A DNA stretch of 64,000 nt. It comes from Leptolyngbya sp. SIO1E4. GTDB lineage: Bacteria > Cyanobacteriota > Cyanobacteriia > Phormidesmidales > Phormidesmidaceae. Made by a program: the position numbers and the translations under genes. The notes beneath the pieces were generated by a model. That model was not told the origin of the DNA and searched no databases. It worked only from the letters and a program-made list of their open reading frames with translations. This document shows positions 46,544 through 55,100 of this stretch, in pieces; position 1 is the first letter of the stretch; every line of letters starts with the position of its first letter. The stretch covers positions 1,364,001 through 1,428,000 of the forward strand of contig JAAHFU020000001.1 of NCBI GenBank assembly GCA_010672825.2, written 5' to 3'.

Positions 46544-49500
46544 ATGGCAGCACCCCAAATTGACAGCAATAGCCTCACCATTTTTGAAGGTCAAATCATC
46601 ACAATATCGACTGACAATCTTGAGGCCAGCGCACCTGGCATCCCCCCTGGCGACATTATCTTTACTATTAATTCGCCGCTTTTCGGAGGTTTCTTTCTAA
46701 ACGGCACAGAAACGAGTGAGTTTAGTCAGGAGGATATCTTTCGGGGCGACGTACAGTTTCGTCACGATGGTTCTAACAGTGCTCCGCAATATACCGTCAC
46801 AGCCAGGGTAGGCGATGAAGCTGCTGAAGCTAGCGAGCCTATGGTGAGTTTTACGCCGTTTAATGACGGGCCGCGTTTCTTGAATGCTGCTCTCTCTATT
46901 AGTGAGGGCGAAACGGTGATTCTGACCCGTGACAACCTGCTAACGACTGATGAGGAGGGGGAATCCGCGCCCGAGGAACTCACCTACGAAATTCTCAGCG
47001 TTACCAACGGTGAATTTCAGCGGGTTGGCGACGGCACGCCTCTCGGGGAAGGGGCGACTTTTACCCAAGCGGACATCGATGCTGAAGCCATTCAATTTAT
47101 ACATGATGGTAGTGAAACTAGCCCTAGCTATCGCTTGCAGGTGACTGATAGTGGAATTCCTGAGTCCCCTACGCCCAAGTCAGTTCGTCGTACTGTATTC
47201 CCAAACTTCACCCCTGTGAATGATCCGCCCGTCGCCGAAGATGACCTCGCTTTCCCCGGCGATGAAGATACTCTCATTACTGGCAATGTCTTAACCAACG
47301 CCACTGACCCAGAAGACGACCCGCTCACGGCAACCGTGGTCACTGATGTCACCAATGGCACGCTCACGCTGAACCCCGATGGCAGCTTTGAGTACCTTCC
47401 CAACGAAAACTTCAACGGTACCGATACCTTTACCTATGAAGTCAGTGACGGCAATGGGGGCACTGATCAAGCTACCGTTACTCTGACTGTGGCAGCGGTG
47501 AATGATCCACCCGTCGCCGAAGATGACCTTGCTTTCCCTGGCGATGAAGATACTCCCATTACTGGCAATGTCTTAGCCAATGCCACTGACCCAGAAGGTG
47601 ACACGCTCACGGCAACCGTGGTCACTGATGTCACCAATGGCACGCTCACGCTGAACCCCGATGGCAGCTTTGAGTACCTTCCCAACGAAAACTTCAACGG
47701 TACCGATACCTTTACCTATGAAGTCAGTGACGGCAATGGGGGCACTGACCAAGCTACCGTTACTCTGACTGTCAACCCCATCAACGACCCGCCCGTCGCC
47801 GAAGATGACCTCGCTTTCCCCGGCGATGAAGATACTCTCATTACTGGCAATGTCTTAACCAACGCCACTGACCCAGAAGACGACCCGCTCACGGCAACCG
47901 TGGTCACTGATGTCACCAATGGCACGCTCACGCTGAACCCCGATGGCAGTTTTGAGTACCTTCCCAACGAAAACTTCAACGGTACCGATACCTTTACCTA
48001 TGAAGTCAGTGACGGCAATGGGGGCACTGATCAAGCTACCGTTACTCTGACTGTGGCAGCGGTGAATGATCCACCCGTCGCCGAAGATGACCTTGCTTTC
48101 CCTGGCGATGAAGATACTCCCATTACTGGCAATGTCTTAGCCAATGCCACTGACCCAGAAGGTGACACGCTCACGGCAACCGTGGTCACTGATGTCACCA
48201 ATGGCACGCTCACGCTGAACCCCGATGGCAGTTTTGAGTACCTTCCCAACGAAAACTTCAACGGTACCGATACCTTTACCTATGAAGTCAGTGACGGCAA
48301 TGGGGGCACTGACCAAGCTACCGTTACTCTGACTGTCAACCCCATCAACGACCCGCCCGTCGCCGAAGATGACCTCGCTTTCCCCGGCGATGAAGATACT
48401 CTCATTACTGGCAATGTCTTAACCAACGCCACTGACCCAGAAGACGACCCGCTCACGGCAACCGTGGTCACTGATGTCACCAATGGCACGCTCACGCTGA
48501 ACCCCGATGGCAGCTTTGAGTACCTTCCCAACGAAAACTTCAACGGTACCGATACCTTTACCTATGAAGTCAGTGACGGCAATGGGGGCACTGATCAAGC
48601 TACCGTTACTCTGACTGTGGCAGCGGTGAATGATGACCCGGCTTTCATCAGCAATACGTTGACGATTGATGAGGGTGCAACGGTTAGCTTTACGGCGGAT
48701 AATCTAGCTGCTGACGACATCGATAGCCTGCGGGGTCGTCTAACATTTGAAATCTCAGAGGTAGTGGGGGGCACCTTCTTTCTGAATGGTCAGCCGTTGG
48801 GGGCGGGTGAGACCTTTACCACCGCATCAATCTCCTTTGGTGAGTTGACCTTTACCGATGATGGGGACGAAGCGCCCCCCAGCTACTCAGTCACGGTTCG
48901 AGATCCTGAGGGCGGCTTCGTTAGTGGGGCAGCAGAGGTCTTCTTTACGACGGTGAATGATGCTCCAGTTTTGGTCACAAATACCTTTGTCATTAGCGAG
49001 GGGCAACGGCTCGCGCTCAATGAAGGGGGCAATGTTAACCTACTGGCCGAAGATGATACTGCCTCAGATGCTGAACTGATCTACAGCGTCAGCAATGTAG
49101 TCGGCGGTGGCTTTTTCGACCTCAATGCAGCCCCCATTGAAAGCTTTACGCAAGCGCAGTTGAATAATGGGGATGTTTTCTTCGTCCATAACGATGAGGA
49201 AATCGCTCCCAGCTTTGATATCGCTGTGAGTGATGGGGAAGCCAGTACAGACCCGACGCCTGGCGTCATCGAGTTTATCTCAGTCAACGATGCCCCCACC
49301 CTAGAAACCGTGCAGCTGAGCGTGACAGAAGGGGCAACCATTCCTCTCACCCCAGACAATTTTGTCGGTTCAGACCCTGATACTGAGGCAGCTAACCTCA
49401 CTTTCGAGGTGAGCGACTTAGCCGGGGGGCAATTCAACCTCTTTGAAGGCGGCGTGGTCGCAGCAGAAGCCATCACCAGCTTTAGCCAAAGTCAGCTCAT

Positions 49501-51046
49501 TGCGGGTCAGATACAGTTCGTTGACGATGGCGACCAACTGCCCCCTAGCTTTAACCTCACTCTCACTGATGGAGAATTCACCACCGCACCGGTGCCCGTG
49601 ACCATCACCGAGTTCATCAATGTGAATGACCCACCCACCGCCGTCGATGATAGTGGCGAAGGATTCACCACCAGTGAAGATGTCGTGCTCACCACTCCAG
49701 ATATCCTGGAAAATGATGGCGATGACGACCCTGAAGACACCATCAGCATTAGTCAAATCGCAGGCATCGATGTCTCTCAGGGGGAGATTACCATCCCCTC
49801 CGGTGCACTCGTCAGTGTGGCCGAGGATGGACGCTTGAACTACAGCCCCAATGGGGCTTTTGATGACCTCGCCCCAGGCGAAAGTCGGCTCGATACTTTT
49901 GAATACACCCTCAGCGATAGCGCGGGCGCAACCGATACCGCCACTGTCGAGATTGTCGTCACTGGTGTCAACGATGCTCCGACCCTGGCAGCCAACACCT
50001 TATCCCTCTTCAAAGGGCAAACCGTGGTGATTTCTGCCAACAACCTCCTGGTCAATGACCCGGATACTCCCCTCAATGAGCAAGTCTTCACCCTTTCTGA
50101 AGTCACTGGCGGGGAGTTTCAACTCAATGGTGAAGTCACCACGACCTTTAGCCAGCAAGATATTGCTCAAGGCCTCGTCAGCTTTATCCATGATGGCGGA
50201 GAGGCTCCACCCAGCTATGAGGTCAGTGTGAGTGACGGGTTAGCCACGACTGACCCCGCAGCGGTGACCATCGACACCTTTATTCCCGTGAGCGATATCC
50301 GAGGGGTGTTTGACTACGAGCAGTTCCTGCGCTTCCAGGTGCCCACGGCGGAGGTAGCCGTACCGACGGATGCAGTTGATGGTCTCCTGTTGGCTCAGTT
50401 CTTTGATGAATCCTTCTATCTCAATCAGAATCCAGATGTGGCCGATGCTGTCAATGCTGGGGTCTTCTCCTCGGGCTATCAGCATTTTGTTCTCTCAGGC
50501 TTAGCCGAGGGGCGGAACCCCAGCCTGCTCTACGATGAGGCTTTTTACTTAGCCAATAATGAAGATGTGGCGCAGGCAGTGACCAGTGGCGTCTTCACCA
50601 GTGGCCTAGTTCACTTTCTGCAGGCGGGTCATGAAGAGGGGCGTGACCCGAGCGCGCTCTTTAGACAGCGAGATTATCTGACCAACAATGCCGATGTCGA
50701 AACGGCAATTGAGAGTGGAGCTGTTCAGAGTGGCTTCGACCATTTCATTAACTTTGGCGCTAATGAAGACCGCTTACCCCCTCTCTACTTGTACAACGAG
50801 GAGTTTTATCTCTCCTCCAATCCTGACGTCGCGGCAGCCGTGCAGACGGGCTTCTTTACCGATGGGTTTGCGCATTTTGCCAGCATTGGTCAAAGCGAGG
50901 GGCGGAATCCCAGTTCTCTCTTTGACCAGGCCGACTATCTAGCCGCCAACCCTGACATTGCTGCGGCTGTCGCCGGGGGAACCTTTAGCAGTGGTTTTCA
51001 GCACTATGTCGCCTTTGGTCGCTTTGAAGAGCGCGCTGTCTTTTAG
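46544..51046 (+). CDS. giant cadherin/VCBS-like repeat surface protein, 1500 aa
   Basis: This is the second member of the giant-protein family. It starts MAAPQIDSNSLTIFEGQ directly with a CSPG-like domain; DUF4347 and a signal peptide are absent. Two CSPG-like domains are followed by five near-identical 94-residue VCBS/cadherin-like domains (VNDPPVAEDDLAFPGDEDT through TVTLTV, residues ~225-695). More CSPG-like domains follow, including FEISEVVGGTFFLNGQPLG, and a VCBS-like domain (~1025-1140). The last ~245 residues are the five-repeat YL..NPDV module ending FGRFEERAVF. The protein is acidic with abundant Asp/Asn turns typical of calcium-binding cadherin-like folds. From about residue 896 it is almost identical to the third giant protein. 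An adhesin or matrix role is inferred. Confidence 0.88.
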   Translation: MAAPQIDSNSLTIFEGQIITISTDNLEASAPGIPPGDIIFTINSPLFGGFFLNGTETSEFSQEDIFRGDVQFRHDGSNSAPQYTVTARVGDEAAEASEPMVSFTPFNDGPRFLNAALSISEGETVILTRDNLLTTDEEGESAPEELTYEILSVTNGEFQRVGDGTPLGEGATFTQADIDAEAIQFIHDGSETSPSYRLQVTDSGIPESPTPKSVRRTVFPNFTPVNDPPVAEDDLAFPGDEDTLITGNVLTNATDPEDDPLTATVVTDVTNGTLTLNPDGSFEYLPNENFNGTDTFTYEVSDGNGGTDQATVTLTVAAVNDPPVAEDDLAFPGDEDTPITGNVLANATDPEGDTLTATVVTDVTNGTLTLNPDGSFEYLPNENFNGTDTFTYEVSDGNGGTDQATVTLTVNPINDPPVAEDDLAFPGDEDTLITGNVLTNATDPEDDPLTATVVTDVTNGTLTLNPDGSFEYLPNENFNGTDTFTYEVSDGNGGTDQATVTLTVAAVNDPPVAEDDLAFPGDEDTPITGNVLANATDPEGDTLTATVVTDVTNGTLTLNPDGSFEYLPNENFNGTDTFTYEVSDGNGGTDQATVTLTVNPINDPPVAEDDLAFPGDEDTLITGNVLTNATDPEDDPLTATVVTDVTNGTLTLNPDGSFEYLPNENFNGTDTFTYEVSDGNGGTDQATVTLTVAAVNDDPAFISNTLTIDEGATVSFTADNLAADDIDSLRGRLTFEISEVVGGTFFLNGQPLGAGETFTTASISFGELTFTDDGDEAPPSYSVTVRDPEGGFVSGAAEVFFTTVNDAPVLVTNTFVISEGQRLALNEGGNVNLLAEDDTASDAELIYSVSNVVGGGFFDLNAAPIESFTQAQLNNGDVFFVHNDEEIAPSFDIAVSDGEASTDPTPGVIEFISVNDAPTLETVQLSVTEGATIPLTPDNFVGSDPDTEAANLTFEVSDLAGGQFNLFEGGVVAAEAITSFSQSQLIAGQIQFVDDGDQLPPSFNLTLTDGEFTTAPVPVTITEFINVNDPPTAVDDSGEGFTTSEDVVLTTPDILENDGDDDPEDTISISQIAGIDVSQGEITIPSGALVSVAEDGRLNYSPNGAFDDLAPGESRLDTFEYTLSDSAGATDTATVEIVVTGVNDAPTLAANTLSLFKGQTVVISANNLLVNDPDTPLNEQVFTLSEVTGGEFQLNGEVTTTFSQQDIAQGLVSFIHDGGEAPPSYEVSVSDGLATTDPAAVTIDTFIPVSDIRGVFDYEQFLRFQVPTAEVAVPTDAVDGLLLAQFFDESFYLNQNPDVADAVNAGVFSSGYQHFVLSGLAEGRNPSLLYDEAFYLANNEDVAQAVTSGVFTSGLVHFLQAGHEEGRDPSALFRQRDYLTNNADVETAIESGAVQSGFDHFINFGANEDRLPPLYLYNEEFYLSSNPDVAAAVQTGFFTDGFAHFASIGQSEGRNPSSLFDQADYLAANPDIAAAVAGGTFSSGFQHYVAFGRFEERAVF
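47216..48625 (+). repeat. Five-unit 282-bp tandem array in giant gene 2
   Basis: Five in-frame 282-bp units (94 codons) start at 47216, 47498, 47780, 48062 and 48344. They alternate between two subtypes, B-A-B-A-B: B has DTLITGNVLTNATDPEDDP and A has DTPITGNVLANATDPEGDT. Units of the same subtype are nearly identical at DNA level, so the duplicated segment was probably a 564-bp A+B dimer. Confidence 0.95.
49229..51030 (+). repeat. 3' segment nearly identical between giant genes 2 and 3
   Basis: This 1.8-kb stretch matches 54913-56714 in giant gene 3 at a constant offset of 5684 bp with only scattered differences. The clearest is an 18-nt patch (49337-49354) that encodes TIPLTP here and AQTLSV there. 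Further clusters of differences occur within the C-terminal repeats near 50560-50600 and 50664-50690. Confidence 0.9.
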
Positions 51047-51077
51047 CAATTTGAGGTACCTATTGTCTGCGTGCAGT

Positions 51078-51130
51078 CAAGGTCAGAAGCCTTCTAAAGG
51101 TGTGACATCTTTGGAAACGCTCTGACCTTG
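51078..51130 (+). terminator. Stem-loop after giant gene 2
   Basis: CAAGGTCAGA (51078-51087) and TCTGACCTTG (51121-51130) are perfect 10-bp inverted repeats, starting 32 bp after the stop codon, with a 33-nt loop. There is no U-tract. The position parallels the stem-loop after giant gene 1. Confidence 0.5.
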
Positions 51131-51407
51131 GGGATTCCGAAAATGAGGCGGTGGTGATAGTAGACTTATGTCGCTGTCAGGGACTTGCTATTTGAGTTGC
51201 TAGGAAGCGCTAAATGCTAGTGACCCAGACCTGAAAAAGCAATCCTTAAACCTGAGACTGGTGTCACGATCGCCCTTCAAACAAACTTTGCAAGAATGGC
51301 GCACTCGCCTGTTATTGATCGCAACTGACTACTGAGTAAATGGGGAACAAGGATGATGACGACTCGTCTGTAATTAAGACAGATTTTCTAACAACCATCA
51401 TGGTGTC

Positions 51408-51429
51408 GCTAAGGGCGATCGCCCTTAGC
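51408..51429. repeat. 22-bp perfect palindrome centred on a HIP1 site
   Basis: The HIP1 octamer GCGATCGC is extended on both sides (GCTAAGG to the left, CCTTAGC to the right), giving a perfect 22-bp palindrome. HIP1 octamers are frequent in this DNA, but such long symmetry is unusual. Confidence 0.7.
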
Positions 51430-51606
51430 CAGATAGACTCGATCTAATATTCTGTTGAGGATCATTAGCGACTACCGTGAATAATAGCTTTGCCCAATGG
51501 CTAGTCGTGGCCAGCCACGAAAAGAACTGCCGCGATCTCAATCAAATATCCTAAGCATTTGCCCCCTGTAACTGGGCGCTTTGAGCTATCTGGCCGGGCT
51601 TGAACG

Positions 51607-51633
51607 AGCTGTCTTCTCGGCAAGAAGACAGCT
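51607..51633. other. Perfect 11-bp hairpin upstream of giant gene 3
   Basis: AGCTGTCTTCT (51607-51617) and AGAAGACAGCT (51623-51633) flank a 5-nt loop, CGGCA. The hairpin sits in the middle of the intergenic region with no U-tract. It could be part of a small RNA or a leftover terminator. Confidence 0.5.
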
Positions 51634-52191
51634 AATGAGCCCTGACTTAACCTGGGCTAACTGGATGAATTTTCTACCCGCCCTGACTTTGCCAACCCGC
51701 GAGTTAAAGGCATTTATAGAAGGTTATTCCGACAGAAACAGGCAGCCAGGTAACTGCCAATGCCTCCATCAAAGTGGCAACTGCTATCACTCTCGGATTG
51801 AGAGCGGAGTCTAGAAATAGACTAGCTTTGCACTGTAAATTTTTGTGTCGTTAAAGCTATTTTTCTGAGGCCTATTTTCTGAGTAGCTACTATCCTTTCT
51901 AGTGTTTACAGAAAAACGCGCTTGTATGGCGTTGTCCATGGATTGCGATCGCCCTTTCATTCGATCAATCATTGGGAAAATATGTCTCTATCAAAACTTA
52001 AAGATGATATAAAATAAGATGCCATTTTAGCTCTCAGGCATCTATCTCTACCATTGTTTACACATTAAAAAAGCACCCTGGCCTCGCTAACACGGATGCT
52101 CATTCGTGTTGGAAATTAAAGGGTGATAAAGGGGCTAGCGCGAGAGTTACAGTCACACGGTTCTTCAGTTGAAAATTAAAGAGTTAATTCC

Positions 52192-55100
52192 ATGGCAGCA
52201 CCTCAATTCATCAGCAATCTTCTCACTATTGTTGAGGGGCAAACGATTACCCTCTCAGCTGACAACCTTGAAGCCAGCGCTGAAGCCGCTGCTAGCGACA
52301 TTATCTTCACGATTAATTCACTGCAAGGCGGGGCCTTTGTCCTGAATGATGTAGAGGTGACTGAGTTCAGCCAGGAAGATGTCTTTGGGGGGGCTGTTCA
52401 GTTTCGCCACGATGGCTTGAACAGTGCTCCTGCATACACGGTTACAGCTAGGGTGGGTGAAGAGGTCTCTGAAGCCAGTACGCCGATGGTAACCTTTACG
52501 CCGTTTAATGATGCGCCCATCTTTGCGATCAATGCCCTCGCTATCAGTGAGGGAGAAACGGTTACCCTGACCGGCGAAAACTTGCAAACAACCGATGAGG
52601 AGTCTGCACCAGAGGCCCTCACCTATGAAATTATTAGCGTTGCTAGTGGGACCTTTCAACGGGTGGCCGGGGAGGAGACAACCCCTTTAGGAACGGGTGC
52701 AACCTTCACCCAAGCAGAAGTCAACGCTGGGGCTATTCAATTTCAACACAACGGTAGCGAAATCGCGCCCAGCTACCGTCTGCGAGTCTTAGATAGTGGA
52801 ATTCCTGAAGATCCGACACCTAAAGGCACTACCCGTGACGTCATCACGACCTTCACCCCCATCAATGATGCCCCAACACTGACGGTTAACACCCTAACGT
52901 TGAATGAGGGCGATACCGTTGTCTTGACGAGTGACAACCTGGCAGCAACGGATGTTGAAAATAACGATGCGGAGCTGCTGTTCACGATTACGGCGGTTTC
53001 TGGGGGGCGCTTTGAACGGCTCGATGAATTTGGCAATGTTGTAGACGTTCTGGCTTCTCCTGAGACTGAGCCCATTGCCTTCAGCCAGAATGAGATCTTT
53101 TTGCAGCGGGTTCGCTTCGTCAACGACCCGGCTACCGATGTGCCGCCTGCCTACACTGTGCAAGTGAGCGATCTGGGGGATCCGCCTCTAACCAATACCA
53201 ATAGCGGTGAAGCAACGGTGGGCTTTACTGCCGTCAACGATCTGCCGGTATTGACAACGCTATCTTTGGTGATCGGAGATGGGCAACTGGTGCCTCTCAC
53301 CAGTGAGATTTTGAATGTTGTCGATGAAGAAACGCCGCCAGAAAGTCTCCAGTATCAAGTGACCGGTGTTGAAAACGGTCGATTTGTGTTGCTCGCAGAT
53401 GGTTCGACCGTCGAAACTTTTACCCAAGGCGATATTAATGCGGGTAACGTCATTGGCTTTGAGCAGAACGGTGTGATTGCGGCACCAGCCTTTAGCCTGA
53501 CAGTGACTGATGGCGAAAATTCAGTCGTTGTCAATAGTGGTGATGGCATCACGTTTCAGCCTGTCAATGATGCACCCGTGGTAGAAGTCAGCACCTTGAC
53601 CCTTGAAGAAGGCGGCAGCGTGGTGCTGAGCAGTGCAGATAACTTGCGGGCGATCGACGCTGAAACGCCTCCTGATGGCCTGCGCTACACCGTTACGATT
53701 ACGAATGCTGATCCAGCGAAACCAGACACGTTTACAGTCGCTGGAGAAGTGTTCGCCGGGCCAGAAGTTACCTTTACCCAAGCTCAGGTCGATGCGGGGC
53801 TGGTTAGCTTTAACCATGGAGGCTCAGACACTGCCCCTAACTTGACAGTGACGGTCACGGATACCTTTAATCCAGACTTTGGCGAGCCACTGACGGTGCC
53901 CGTCCCCTTGGAAGTCAACTTCACGGCTTTCAATGATGTGCCGGTGGTGGTGGTTAACCGGTTAGAGATTGGTGAAGGGGGAACTGTCATCCTCAATGCC
54001 AACCCCGACGCATTGAATCTGGTCACGACCGATGAAGAATCCCCGGCTGAAGCGTTGACATACACACTGGATTCCTCAGTCAATGGAGACTTTCAGCGCT
54101 TTGATCCAGTACAAGGCGTGGCGACAGAAACCTTGGTGGTGGGCAGCACCTTTACCCAAGCTGACGTTGATGCTGGCACGATTCAATTTGTTCACAATGG
54201 CGGTGAAGAAGCCCCTAGCTACTCCTTAACCGTCACGGATACTGCCACCACTCCTGATGGTCAGCCCAATAGTGTGATGACTATCGTAGAAATCCCTGAG
54301 GGGGGCTTTACCAATGTCAATGATGACCCGGTGCTTTCGGTCAACACGCTGGCCGTTACAGAAGGGAGCACAGTCACGTTGGGAGTGGAAAATTTGGCCG
54401 CGACGGATGTAGATAGTGCAGACAGTCGTCTAGCGTTTGAGATCTCAGAGGTAGTGGGGGGGACCTTCTTCCTGAATGGTCAGCCGTTGGGGGCGGGCGA
54501 GACGTTCGCGATCTCGGCGATTTCTTTTGGGCAGCTGACCTTTACCGATGATGGAGATGAAGTATCCCCGAGCTACTCTGTAACGGTTCGAGACCCTGAG
54601 GGTGGTGCATCCCCTGCCGTGGCCGCAGAGATCGTCTTTACGAACGTGAATGATGCCCCGGTTTTGGTGACCAATAGTTTCACTATTAGCGAAGGGCAAC
54701 TGCTGACTCTAGAGGCTGTGAACCTGGCAGCAACGGACGATGAAACCCCAGCAACCGCCTTAACTTACAGCGTCAGCAATGTGGTCGGCGGTGGCTTCTT
54801 TGACTTCAATGCAACCCCAGTTGAGAGCTTTACGCAAGCGCAGATCAATAACGGAGAGATCCTCTTCCAACATGATGGAGGAGAAGCAGCGCCCAGCTTT
54901 GATATCACCGTGAGCGATGGGGAAGCTAGTACAGACCCGACGCCTGGCGTCATCGAGTTTATCTCAGTCAACGATGCCCCCACCCTAGAAACCGTGCAGC
55001 TGAGCGTGACAGAAGGGGCAGCCCAGACTTTAAGTGTGGACAATTTTGTCGGTTCAGACCCTGATACTGAGGCAGCTAACCTCACTTTCGAGGTGAGCGA

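Larger units (their letters stand above)
51131..52191. other. Non-coding region upstream of giant gene 3
   Basis: This 1.06-kb stretch has no convincing gene; a 77-codon forward frame at 51581-51814 is unrecognised. It contains a 22-bp palindrome and an 11-bp perfect hairpin (listed separately). Its last ~360 bp share ordered blocks with the region before giant gene 2, including TGTAAATTTTTGT near 51835, ATAAGATGCCATTTT near 52013 and GGGGCTAGCGCGAG at ~52131-52144. Confidence 0.6.

Noticed and set aside
39105-48625. Regularly spaced repeats considered as CRISPR arrays
   Set aside because: The periods (1344 and 282 bp) are multiples of three, units abut without unique spacers, and both arrays keep one long reading frame.
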